Made by a program: the position numbers and the translations under genes. 64,000 bases of DNA from an uncultured Eggerthella sp. (GTDB lineage: Bacteria > Actinomycetota > Coriobacteriia > Coriobacteriales > Eggerthellaceae): assembly GCA_905203045.1 (NCBI GenBank), contig CAJKUH010000003.1, positions 55,328 to 119,327 of the forward strand, written 5' to 3'. Below are positions 26,159 through 34,411 of the stretch, piece after piece. Below the pieces are notes generated by a model, which did no database searches, was not told where the DNA came from, and saw nothing but the letters and a program-made list of their open reading frames with translations. Every line of letters starts with the position of its first letter. Position 1 is the stretch's first letter.

Positions 26159-26848
26159 ATGGGCGATTCTCGTCAGAAGAAGCCGGTGGAAATCGCCGTT
26201 TTCGACTTCGACGGTACGTGCATTTCCGGTAATTCGCCGGTCATCCTGGTGCTTCACCTGGTTCATGAAGGTCTTTTGGGCAAGGGCATGCTTCTGCGCA
26301 TCATCTGCTGGGGCATTGCCTATAAGCTTCGCCTTCCCCAAAACGAAAGCTGGGTTCGCGGCGCGGTGTTCTCCGCGTTCGAGGGCAAGAAGAAGGAAGA
26401 GGTAGACGAGTACCTCCGTACGTTCTACGACACCCATTTGGAGAAGATCTTCCGTGCCGAGGCCGACGAGGCGATCAACGAGCATCGCGCCGCGGGGCGC
26501 GAGGTATGGGCGGTAACGGCAACGTTCGAGCCCCTTATCCAGCAGGCAATGAAGAGCCATGCCTATACGCAAACCTTTTCAACGCGTATGAAGGTCGATG
26601 CGAACGGCTGCTATACGCGCGAGGTGGAAGGGCTGCCGGTGGAAGGCAGCCAGAAGCTTGAAGTGCTTACGCGTGAAGCCAACGCGCAGTACGGCGAAGG
26701 CAACTGGGTTCTATCGCATGCCTACGGTGACCACCACTCCGACCGCACGCTTCTTGCTGCAGCGCAGCATCCCTTCGCGGTAACGCCCGATCGGCCCCTG
26801 CGCCGTACGGCCCGCAGCCGTAAATGGCCGATTCTGAATTGGGACTAG
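26159..26848 (+). CDS. HAD-IB family phosphatase (SerB-like)
   Basis: Haloacid-dehalogenase phosphatase of subfamily IB. The nucleophile motif is FDFDGTCIS near residue 14 and the metal-binding motif near the C-terminus is AYGDHHSDRTLL. The helical cap lies between. Such enzymes act on phosphoserine, lipid phosphates or other small phosphates; the substrate cannot be read from sequence. Hydrophobic helix LLGKGMLLRIICWGIAY in the cap may touch the membrane. The ATG follows GGAGGAGGG. It stands alone, between tRNA-Asp and the AAA+-like gene. Confidence 0.88.
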   Translation: MGDSRQKKPVEIAVFDFDGTCISGNSPVILVLHLVHEGLLGKGMLLRIICWGIAYKLRLPQNESWVRGAVFSAFEGKKKEEVDEYLRTFYDTHLEKIFRAEADEAINEHRAAGREVWAVTATFEPLIQQAMKSHAYTQTFSTRMKVDANGCYTREVEGLPVEGSQKLEVLTREANAQYGEGNWVLSHAYGDHHSDRTLLAAAQHPFAVTPDRPLRRTARSRKWPILNWD

Positions 26849-26959
26849 GCGGATACCGAAAAGCCAAGAACCCTATGGGAATTTGGCGGATAATGGATAC
26901 CGTTCAGTAACGTCTGCCAAAGCAGCTTACAATCATGTGCGATTAACGAACTATCATTT

Positions 26960-26998
26960 CAGGCACGCTCGTCCTGCTAAAAGCAGGCAGCGTGCCTG
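26960..26998 (+). promoter_or_regulatory. Large hairpin just before the AAA+-like gene
   Basis: CAGGCACGCT (26960-26969) pairs with AGCGTGCCTG (26989-26998), and inside CCTGCT pairs with AGCAGG around AAA. No T-run follows, and the ribosome-binding site of the next gene starts 18 nt on. It is more likely a leader structure than a terminator. Confidence 0.5.
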
Positions 26999-27031
26999 CA
27001 AGCATTCAATGTGCCAAGGAGGTACACCACG

Positions 27032-28597
27032 ATGAGCGAAGATACCGCAAGCGGTCATGTTCCCTTTCAGGATAGTCGCTCCAACTCTTCTCAGGCATAC
27101 CTTGAGCGCGCAGCTTCCGCGGTGAAGGAAGGGGATAGCGTTCTTGGCATCCACCTGTATCTTGCCGCGTACGAGCGTGCTTTGCGCGAGAACATCATGC
27201 CTGGTGAAGATGTTCTTGCCGGCATGAGCAAGGCATGGGATTTGGCTATCGCCACCAAACAGCGCTCTCTTGCCGAATACATCTTTGAAAAGCTCGAGCC
27301 TTATTGGGACGGGAAAGAAGTTGCCAAGCATGCCGACGAGCTTCAGCGCTTGGCGTTCGACAAGCTTGAGGAATTCGGTTTCGACCGAGACGCCATTGAA
27401 GACATGGCCGATATGGTGAACCAGGATTTGATAGACACCAACCCCGATATGCTATGCCACTTCGAAGAGGCTCCCAGTGCGGTTCCGCCTTCTGCTGCAA
27501 AGCCTGAAGCTGCTCCTTCCGTTCCGGAAAAGAAGGCCGATGCCCCGGAATCCCAGGAGCCCAACGAGCCGCCAGTGCCTGAGAATCAGCGTATGCAGGC
27601 GGTGAAAGACCTTACTTCGCTTATTTTCGGGCAAACGCCCGATGCCAAGGAAGAGCCGACGGCACCTGAGCAGCATTTCGACTACCAATCCCTGGTTGGC
27701 TTCGATGGCGCTATCGCTACGATGGGTGAACTGGGCATTGGACGCTCGCGTGACCCTGAATTTGCCCGTTTCGTTGCTATGCTGAACGCGCGCCATGGCC
27801 TGCCAGGCATTCCCGGCGTGGGCACGTTGGTATTCCAGTGCCCTGTGCGCGAGGACGCGAATTACTTCATGGTGGCAACTGCCGGTGAGCTTGGCATGCC
27901 CGCCATTCGCATGCGCCTCGATCAGAATGCGCAAGGTCAGGCGGTGCTGTGCGTCATGGCGTCGGCTGATTTCAAGTCGCGTGTTTCGGGCGTGCCGCGT
28001 GTGGGCTTCGATTCCCCCACGGTAGTGATCTTGGAGGATCTTGACTTGTGGGACTTGCCCACGTTCGATCCTCAGACCGAGGGGAATCCGGTGCAGAACC
28101 TTCTGCAAATGCAGCTTTCCCGTGGCGCACGTGAGGCGCTGGCCCTTATCCAGACGGCTCTCGAAAGCCCCGAGGCAACGGTTCTCATCTCGGCTTCCGA
28201 GCCAAGCGATATCGAGCCGTTTTTCTGGGAGCTTATCGGGCCTCAGTACCGTACCATCAACGTGGAATTGCCCGACGTGGAAGAGCGACGTGCAATCTGG
28301 CGCGAGATCCAGTCGCAGCATCCCTCCACGCGCGGCTTGGACGTTGCGCGCATGGTGGAGCTCTCCCGCAACCTTTCCCGCTTCGAGATCCTGGCCATCG
28401 CCGGTGAAGCGGTTGAAGAGGCATATCGCGAGAGCATTGCGAAGAACCGCTTCTGCGCCGTGAGCACGGGTGCCCTGGTAACGCGTTTGGCAAACTTCCA
28501 GCCGCTTGATTCCGATGAATATCGTTGCATGGAAGACTTGGCCGTGGAAGAGCTGCGTCGCAGCACCTCCGACTTCGATGACCTGCTGGAGGATTAG
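27032..28597 (+). CDS. Degenerate AAA+-like protein with helical N-terminus
   Basis: The ATG at 27032 follows AAGGAGGT, giving 521 residues. Residues ~15-150 are helical and resemble TPR-like repeats; ~150-200 is a Pro/Glu-rich linker. Residues ~225-480 look like an AAA+ module: the Walker A position reads GIPGVGTLVFQCP (no GKS/T), followed by GELGMPAIRMRLD where AAA+ proteins have GE-x-G-x-P. Walker B-like VVILEDLDLWDLP is good, and LPDVEERRAIWREI with FEILAIAGEAVEEAY resembles the lid. The missing Lys suggests it does not hydrolyse ATP normally. It lies 6 nt before an Rrf2 regulator. Function unknown. Confidence 0.7.
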   Translation: MSEDTASGHVPFQDSRSNSSQAYLERAASAVKEGDSVLGIHLYLAAYERALRENIMPGEDVLAGMSKAWDLAIATKQRSLAEYIFEKLEPYWDGKEVAKHADELQRLAFDKLEEFGFDRDAIEDMADMVNQDLIDTNPDMLCHFEEAPSAVPPSAAKPEAAPSVPEKKADAPESQEPNEPPVPENQRMQAVKDLTSLIFGQTPDAKEEPTAPEQHFDYQSLVGFDGAIATMGELGIGRSRDPEFARFVAMLNARHGLPGIPGVGTLVFQCPVREDANYFMVATAGELGMPAIRMRLDQNAQGQAVLCVMASADFKSRVSGVPRVGFDSPTVVILEDLDLWDLPTFDPQTEGNPVQNLLQMQLSRGAREALALIQTALESPEATVLISASEPSDIEPFFWELIGPQYRTINVELPDVEERRAIWREIQSQHPSTRGLDVARMVELSRNLSRFEILAIAGEAVEEAYRESIAKNRFCAVSTGALVTRLANFQPLDSDEYRCMEDLAVEELRRSTSDFDDLLED

Positions 28598-28603
28598 CAT
28601 TCT

Positions 28604-29068
28604 ATGAGCATTACGCGTCGCTGCGACTACGCCTGTCGCATCATTCGCGCTGCCTATCGCAGCGGCGATACGTACATTTCCATTGCCGATGTTGCCGAGC
28701 AGGAGGGCATTCCGTACTCTTTTGCGCGCAGTATCCAGCATGAACTGGTAAAGGCCGGCTTGCTGAAAACCATCCGCGGGGTGAAAGGCGGTCTTGCTCT
28801 GGCATGCGATCCCGCTCAAACCACGGTGTTCGATGTATTGGAAAGCGTGAACGGCGGCATCAGCATCGCTGAATGCGCCTGTGCCGAGTATCCGTGCGCC
28901 CACAAGGAGAACTGTGCGTTCAACGCGCTGTGGTGTGCTTCAAATGCCTTGGTGAACAACCTGCTTGCTAGCATTACTTTGGAAGGCTTGTTTACCCAGG
29001 GTGCCAAGCATCCTGCAATACGTGCAGCGCTTGCGGTGGGCAGCGAGCAGAGCCCATTGGAGTCTTAA
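28604..29068 (+). CDS. Rrf2/IscR-type transcriptional regulator
   Basis: Winged-helix regulator of the Rrf2 family. The N-terminus MSITRRCDYACRIIRAAY and the helix-turn-helix region IADVAEQEGIPYSFARSI are typical, followed by the KTIRGVKGGLALA wing. Around residues 90-105 it has C-x-C-x5-C-x5-C, ample for the Fe-S cluster that such regulators use to sense iron, redox state or NO. It is 6 nt downstream of the AAA+-like gene and 4 nt before the glycosylase, so the three probably form one operon. Targets are unknown. Confidence 0.9.
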   Translation: MSITRRCDYACRIIRAAYRSGDTYISIADVAEQEGIPYSFARSIQHELVKAGLLKTIRGVKGGLALACDPAQTTVFDVLESVNGGISIAECACAEYPCAHKENCAFNALWCASNALVNNLLASITLEGLFTQGAKHPAIRAALAVGSEQSPLES

Positions 29069-29072
29069 CGCT

Positions 29073-29960
29073 ATGCCGTCTAGCTCACTGCGGACTTGCG
29101 AGTCTGACCTTACCCCTGAAGAGCAAGCTCTTGTTGCCAAAGTGTGGCAGGAGGGAAAGCGCCTGTACCGCGACTTGCCCTGGCGCGGCATAGACGATGC
29201 GTACGCCGTCATGGTTTCCGAGATCATGCTCCAGCAGACGCAGGTTGCGCGTGTCGAGAAGTACTGGCAGCGTTTTCTTTCCCTGTTCCCCACGCTCGAC
29301 GCCCTTGCTAGCGCAGAAACGTCGTTGGTGCTGGAAATGTGGCAGGGGCTGGGCTACAACCGCCGCGCACTGGCGCTGAAGCGCACCGCTGAAATCTGCT
29401 CCAAGGAATACGGCGGTCTGCTGCCGCGCACGTTGGATGAATTGCTTGCCTTGCCAGGTATTGGGAAGGCAACGGCAGGCGGTATTTTGGCTTTTGCCTA
29501 CCAACAGCCTTCGCTGTATCTGGAAACCAATGTGCGCACGGTGTTCATTCACGAATTGTTCCCCTGTCGGGAAAGCGTGTCCGACAAGGAAATAGAGCCT
29601 CATGTGCAGCGTACCTGCTCGCTCGACGACCCGCGCGGATGGTATTACGCATTGCTGGATTACGGCAATTACCTGAAGTCGACGCAGGTGAACCCCTCAA
29701 GGCGCTCGAAGCACCACACGAAGCAGTCGAAGTTTGACGGGTCCCGTCGCCAGAAGCGCGCCGAGCTGGTGCGCTTCGTGCTGGCGAAGCGTGAAGTCGG
29801 GTTCCCCGAAATGGTCAGCGCGCTTACCGAGTTCGAGAAGGGACAGGGCAGGTCGGCGCCTGACCCCGATGTGGTGCACTCCATTGCCTCCGATTTGGTG
29901 CAAGAGGGCTTTTTCGCGCAAACAGGGGAAGGCGAGGATGCCCGCTACCTTGCGCAGTGA
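29073..29960 (+). CDS. MutY-like adenine DNA glycosylase lacking the Fe-S cluster
   Basis: HhH-GPD superfamily DNA glycosylase, closest to MutY, which removes A opposite 8-oxoG. Glu50 in VSEIMLQQTQV is the MutY catalytic Glu, and LPGIGKATAGGIL is the helix-hairpin-helix. The usual catalytic Asp position reads LETNVRTVF (Glu151 in place of Asp), and the C-x6-C-x2-C-x5-C cluster of MutY/Nth is absent; NPSRRSKHHTKQSKFDGS lies there instead. I recall a bacterial clade with this ETN/SRRSKHHTKQ pattern, so this is probably a functional variant, not decay. The ATG at 29073 gives 295 residues. No clear MutY NUDIX-like domain for 8-oxoG recognition is seen. Confidence 0.85.
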   Translation: MPSSSLRTCESDLTPEEQALVAKVWQEGKRLYRDLPWRGIDDAYAVMVSEIMLQQTQVARVEKYWQRFLSLFPTLDALASAETSLVLEMWQGLGYNRRALALKRTAEICSKEYGGLLPRTLDELLALPGIGKATAGGILAFAYQQPSLYLETNVRTVFIHELFPCRESVSDKEIEPHVQRTCSLDDPRGWYYALLDYGNYLKSTQVNPSRRSKHHTKQSKFDGSRRQKRAELVRFVLAKREVGFPEMVSALTEFEKGQGRSAPDPDVVHSIASDLVQEGFFAQTGEGEDARYLAQ

Positions 29961-30010
29961 TTTCCCTTGCTTTGTTAGCTGCCCAACAGCAAGAAGCACC
30001 CGCCAATAAG

Positions 30011-30073
30011 AAACGCGCCCGCCGCTCACCAGGAGCAGCTGGCGCGTTTGTGTTTGCCGGCGTTTTTTTATTC
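30011..30073. terminator. Bidirectional terminator between glycosylase and pheA
   Basis: AAACGCGCC (30011-30019) pairs with GGCGCGTTT (30041-30049) across a 21-nt loop; TGTTT follows and a T7 run occurs at 30063-30069. It serves two convergent genes and overlaps the pheA stop region. Confidence 0.65.
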
Positions 30074-30913
30074 TACGGGGTAGCTGCCCAGCACCTTTAC
30101 CTCGCGCAGCTTCAGGCGCAGGCAATCGAGTGCGGTTTTGATGGCGGGGTTGGCGGGCGTCCCCTCGATATCGATGAAGAACAGGTAATCGCCCAAGCCC
30201 TGCTTGGTGGGGCGGCTTTGGATCATGGTCAAGTTCACGTTTGCGTAGTTCAATTCGGAAAGGATCATCAGAAGCGAACCGGGCTTGTCGGCGTTGAGCG
30301 AAAGCGCCAGTGTGGTTTTCATCTTTTCGCTCTGCATTACCGGTTCATGGCCCTGCCGCGCAATAAGCACGAAGCGGGTTTGATTGCCGTAGTGGTCCTC
30401 GATCCCTTCTTCGGCGATGCTGCAGTCGAACAGCTCGCCGGCGAATTTGCTGGAAATGCCCGCAACCGTCTTGTCCTGCGAGGCTTTGCGTGCGCCTTCC
30501 GCGGTGGAAGAAACCGCCAAGCGCGGTACGGCAGGGAAGTGGGCATCGAGCCAGCGGCGGCATTGCCCCAATGCCTGGGGGTGGCTGGCGATGGTGGTTA
30601 TCTGGTCGACGGACGATCCGGGATGCACCATAAGGCAGTGATGGATGTCGAGCACCGTAGAGCCCATGATGCTCACACCGCCCTTGAAGGCAAGCGTGTC
30701 GAGCGTTGCCGTGACCACGCCTTCCAGCGAGTTCTCGATGGGCATGACGCCGAATTCGCAACGTCCGCGGTCAACCGCCTCGTGTACCTCGTTGAAGGAA
30801 GGGCATTCCACGAACTCAGGGTCCTCGCAGCCCATTTTCTTGGCGAACAGGCGAGCTGCCTCGTCGGAGTAGGTTCCCTGTGGTCCGAGGTAGGCGATGG
30901 TTGCGTGGCTCAT
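30068..30913 (-). CDS. pheA: Prephenate dehydratase
   Basis: Converts prephenate to phenylpyruvate in phenylalanine synthesis. The N-terminal PDT domain begins AYLGPQGTYSDEAA and contains GVMPIENSLEGVV; the TRF motif is in GNQTRFVLIAR. The C-terminal ~85 residues are an ACT domain (KPGSLLMILSELNYANVNLTMIQSRPT region) that gives feedback inhibition by phenylalanine. There is no chorismate mutase part, so it is monofunctional. GAAAGGAAG precedes the ATG at 30913. Confidence 0.96.
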   Translation of the reverse strand: MSHATIAYLGPQGTYSDEAARLFAKKMGCEDPEFVECPSFNEVHEAVDRGRCEFGVMPIENSLEGVVTATLDTLAFKGGVSIMGSTVLDIHHCLMVHPGSSVDQITTIASHPQALGQCRRWLDAHFPAVPRLAVSSTAEGARKASQDKTVAGISSKFAGELFDCSIAEEGIEDHYGNQTRFVLIARQGHEPVMQSEKMKTTLALSLNADKPGSLLMILSELNYANVNLTMIQSRPTKQGLGDYLFFIDIEGTPANPAIKTALDCLRLKLREVKVLGSYPVE

Positions 30914-31316
30914 GCGGCTTCCTTTCTTAAGTTTGATGTGCGCCTATGATACCGCTTAATGGTGCACGAAAAGAGAGCAGCTCCCTGGATGCGCTCTCAC
31001 GTCTTAGCCATGTAGTTGATCGGACGGGAAAGTGCCTTGTTTACGCTCTTGCCTTTCGGTTCTGAGAGTGTTGCGGCATAAGGGGTGCCATGTGGTGCCC
31101 GGGCTTTCGCTTAGCGTTTGCAAATGATGGGCAAATTAGCATATTTGGGTAAATGCTTGCATCCGTTTGGATTGAAAAGGGATAGGACGAACCGCGAAAT
31201 ATGTCCATTTTTTGAAGGGATATCGGTAAATGGTTGGCAACAAGTCCGTATCAATCTCGCAAAAAACGAAGAAAAGAACGGTCAAAGAACTAAATGTGTC
31301 CTAAAAAGTGGGTAAA

Positions 31317-31376
31317 ACCATTTCGATTCGGTGAAAAATGGAGAAATGGTGTGTTACTCAAAAAAGGCCCAGTAAC
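31317..31376 (+). promoter_or_regulatory. Inverted repeats in the long hydrogenase leader
   Basis: The 588-nt gap before the hydrogenase (30914-31501) has no convincing gene and is much richer in A/T than its neighbours. Two perfect inverted repeats lie in it: ACCATTTC (31317-31324) with GAAATGGT (31343-31350), and GTTACT (31353-31358) with AGTAAC (31371-31376). They may be operators or leader hairpins. I could not identify a good promoter. Confidence 0.45.
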
Positions 31377-31501
31377 ATTTTCTGACCACTGGCGGGAATT
31401 ACTCGATATTCGGCAATTAACCAGTCTTTTTTGCGGAGAAATCAACGAGAATATGCATCAGAAGTTTTGTAGGACAAAGACACCCTTAAGGAGGTGTGCA
31501 C

Positions 31502-32719
31502 ATGGTAACAGAGGCTATTAGTCCGGAGTTTCTGAGCAAGCTCGAGGCACGCGGTGTTTCTCGTCGTAGCTTCATGAAGCTCTGTGGCTCTCTTGCCGTG
31601 GCTGCAGGCTTGTCTGAGCTGGCAGCACCTCGCGTCGCTCACGCGATCGAGGATTCCGTTATCGGCGCAGAATCTGGCGGCCTGTATCCCGCAATCTGGA
31701 TCGAGGGCGCTTCTTGCACTGGTTGTACGGAGTCGTTCGCACAGGTAGATGCCCCTGATCCCGCAACCGTAGTGTTGGAAATGATTTCGCTTAACTACTG
31801 CGAAACCCTTTCTGCTGCTGCAGGTTGGTCCATGGAGGAAGCAAAGGCACAGACGATCGAGGCCGGAAACTACATCCTCATCTACGAAGGTGCAGTTCTG
31901 GAAGGTTGGAACGGCGAGGCGCTGCGTGTTGCCAATGAGCCCGGTACCGACCACCTTGTACATGCTGCAAAGAACGCGAATGCGGTAGTCGCTCTCGGTT
32001 CTTGCGCAGTAAACGGCGGCTGGATGGGCGCTAACCCCAACTCCTCTGGTGCTCTGGGCGTTCAGCAGTACCTGAAGAAGCAGGGTATCGATACCCCGGT
32101 TATCAACATCCCCGGCTGCCCGGCCAACCCCGAATGGCTCGAGGCTGTTCTCGTTGACGCTGTCCTCGTGGGCAAGCTCCCCGAGCTCACCGCCGACAAC
32201 AAGCCCAAGGTCATCTTCAACCAGACCATTCACGACAACTGCGCTCGCCGCGGTCACTTCGAGAATGGCGAATTCGTTTACGCATTCGGCACCGAAGAAG
32301 AGGCAAAGGGCTACTGCCTGTATCCCATGGGCTGCCGTGGTCCTCAGACCAAGGCAAACTGCGGTGTTGTCCGTTGGAACCATCGTCGCTCCTGGTGCGT
32401 CGAGGCTGGCGGCCCCTGCATCGGTTGCTGCACGGCCAACCCCAACGATCCCGGTGAGAACTGGGTTGAGACCAACGCGCCCTTCCGCGCACGCTTCCGC
32501 GATCTGCGCATCGGCGGCCTGACGGTTCAGCCTGAGGCAATCGCCTGGACGCTTACCGGCGTTGTTGCTGCCGCACTTGTTATCCACGGCTTCGGCATGA
32601 AGAAGATGGGCCGCACCGACGGCGGCGCCGACTTCGAGCCTATCCGCGAGTGGGACAAGAAGCATCCTGCTGAGTCCATCGGCAAGTACGACGAAGAAGT
32701 TCTGAAGGGAGGCAAGTAA
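31502..32719 (+). CDS. hyaA: [NiFe] hydrogenase small subunit (Tat-exported, membrane-anchored)
   Basis: Electron-transfer subunit of a group 1 uptake hydrogenase with three Fe-S clusters. A twin-arginine signal, SRRSFMKL (Arg21-Arg22), and a hydrophobic stretch ending near AHA at ~47 direct folded export. EGASCTGCTES begins the proximal cluster site, and later cysteines (LGSCAVNGG; PGCPANPEW; YPMGCRGPQTKANC; GGPCIGCC) supply the others. A C-terminal transmembrane helix (AIAWTLTGVVAAALVIHGF, ~348-366) anchors it. The ATG at 31502 is 7 nt after AAGGAGG; an in-frame GTG two codons earlier overlaps that site. The large subunit follows after 3 nt. Confidence 0.96.
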   Translation: MVTEAISPEFLSKLEARGVSRRSFMKLCGSLAVAAGLSELAAPRVAHAIEDSVIGAESGGLYPAIWIEGASCTGCTESFAQVDAPDPATVVLEMISLNYCETLSAAAGWSMEEAKAQTIEAGNYILIYEGAVLEGWNGEALRVANEPGTDHLVHAAKNANAVVALGSCAVNGGWMGANPNSSGALGVQQYLKKQGIDTPVINIPGCPANPEWLEAVLVDAVLVGKLPELTADNKPKVIFNQTIHDNCARRGHFENGEFVYAFGTEEEAKGYCLYPMGCRGPQTKANCGVVRWNHRRSWCVEAGGPCIGCCTANPNDPGENWVETNAPFRARFRDLRIGGLTVQPEAIAWTLTGVVAAALVIHGFGMKKMGRTDGGADFEPIREWDKKHPAESIGKYDEEVLKGGK

Positions 32720-32722
32720 CCT

Positions 32723-34411
32723 ATGGCACGTTCCGTAATCGATCCCGTTACCCGTATCGAGGGTCATCTCCGTGTAGAGATGGAGGTTGAAAACGGTGTT
32801 GTTTCCGACGCTTGGGTTTCCGGCGGCTGCTTCCGCGGCATGGAGCTCGTGGTAAAGGACCGCACGCCTGAAGATGCTGCCCATATCGTGCAGCGCATCT
32901 GCGGTGTTTGCCCCGTATCCCACTCCCACGCTGCCACTATCGCAGCTGAAAAGGCATACGGCATCACCATTTCCAACAATGCCCGTATCATCCGTAACCT
33001 CATCGAGGGCGCGCAGTTCCTGCACAGCCATATCCTGTGGTTCTACACCCTGGCTGCACTCGACTACGTAAACCCCCTGAACGCCCTGAAGGCCAACGTA
33101 GGCAGCGCTTACGATCTGGTTCAGGCTGCTGGCACTTCCTGCCAGTCCGACCTGAAGGCACTGCAGGAGCGCCTCACCAAGTTCGCTGAGAATGGCCAGC
33201 TGTCCATCTTCTCCGGCAACTGGTGGAAGAACGGCAAGTCCGATTCCGAGTTCAAGCTTCCCGCCGAGCTCGACCTGATCGCTACCGCTCACTACATTGA
33301 GGCTCTTACGATGCAGTCCAAGGCATCCGAGATCTGCGCTCTGCTGGGTGGCAAGATGCCTCACGTTATGACCATCGTTCCCGGCGGCACCTCTTTCGTT
33401 CCCACGGAAGAAAAGCTCGACGACCTGTGGTCTCTCGTTCATGATCTGCGCGACTGGATCAAGGCAACTATCCTCCCCGATACCAAGGCAATCGCTCCTT
33501 ACTACAAGGAAGCCCTCAACTTCGGTAAGGGCTGCGGCCGCTATGTTGCTTGGGGCGTTTTCGAGCGTCCGAGCTTCGAGCTTGCTGATCGCTACCTGCC
33601 TTCCGGCGTTATCGACGAGAACCTCAACCTTTCCGAGGTTGACCTTGACGCCATCAAGGAATACATCGGCCACTCCTGGTATGTGGGCGACTCCAACCTC
33701 GACCCGCGTGAAGGCGTTACCGAGCCTGAGTTCACCGAGTACTACAAGGCTGGCACCCTGCGTGAGGAAAACGGTCATGAAGTTGGCGAAATCAACGATC
33801 GCTACTCCTGGTCGAAGTCTCCTTCCTATAACGGTGAGTGCATGGAAGCCGGTCCGTTCTCCCGTGTTCTGGCTGCTTACCTGCGTGGCAATGAATTCAT
33901 CAAGCCCGCTGTTGACGGTCTGTGCAAGGATCTTGGCCTTACCGTTCCTCAGCTGCAGAGCACCCTTGGCCGCGTAGCCGGCCGCAACATCGAGCCCATC
34001 TACATCGCTGAATGCATGGTTCAGTGGGTTGACGAGCTTATCGAGGCTGTTAAGGGCGGCGACTCCGAGTACTTCCGCGCTCCTGAAACCATCACGGGCG
34101 AGGGTACGGGCCTTTGGGAAGCACCTCGTGGCGCACTGCTGCATACCGAGAAGGTTAACAACGGCAAGATCACCGATTACCAGATCATCATTCCTACCAC
34201 CTGGAACATCGCTCCCCGCAACGCCGAAGGCGTACAGGGCCCGATGGAGCAGGCACTTATCGGTACGCCTGTTGCTGACGTTGATATGCCTATCAACGCT
34301 TTGCGTACGGTTCACAGCTTCGACCCCTGCACCGCTTGTGCAGTGCATGTGACCGAGCCTTCCACCGGTAAGCACTTCGAAACCGTTACCAGCCCTTGGG
34401 GGGTGAAGTAA
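32723..34411 (+). CDS. hyaB: [NiFe] hydrogenase large subunit
   Basis: Carries the Ni-Fe active site that splits H2. The four nickel-binding cysteines are in RICGVCPVSH (Cys60, Cys63) and DPCTACAVH (Cys536, Cys539). The 20 residues after His542 form the C-terminal extension that a dedicated protease removes after metal insertion; that protease is encoded at 47705-48223. At 562 residues it is a normal group 1 enzyme. It has no signal peptide and should be exported with the small subunit. The stop is immediately followed by the cytochrome b start. Confidence 0.97.
   Translation: MARSVIDPVTRIEGHLRVEMEVENGVVSDAWVSGGCFRGMELVVKDRTPEDAAHIVQRICGVCPVSHSHAATIAAEKAYGITISNNARIIRNLIEGAQFLHSHILWFYTLAALDYVNPLNALKANVGSAYDLVQAAGTSCQSDLKALQERLTKFAENGQLSIFSGNWWKNGKSDSEFKLPAELDLIATAHYIEALTMQSKASEICALLGGKMPHVMTIVPGGTSFVPTEEKLDDLWSLVHDLRDWIKATILPDTKAIAPYYKEALNFGKGCGRYVAWGVFERPSFELADRYLPSGVIDENLNLSEVDLDAIKEYIGHSWYVGDSNLDPREGVTEPEFTEYYKAGTLREENGHEVGEINDRYSWSKSPSYNGECMEAGPFSRVLAAYLRGNEFIKPAVDGLCKDLGLTVPQLQSTLGRVAGRNIEPIYIAECMVQWVDELIEAVKGGDSEYFRAPETITGEGTGLWEAPRGALLHTEKVNNGKITDYQIIIPTTWNIAPRNAEGVQGPMEQALIGTPVADVDMPINALRTVHSFDPCTACAVHVTEPSTGKHFETVTSPWGVK

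Noticed and set aside
31118..31521. Two short overlapping plus-strand frames in the hydrogenase leader
   Set aside because: AT-rich random-looking peptides, no ribosome-binding sites, the second runs into the hydrogenase start.
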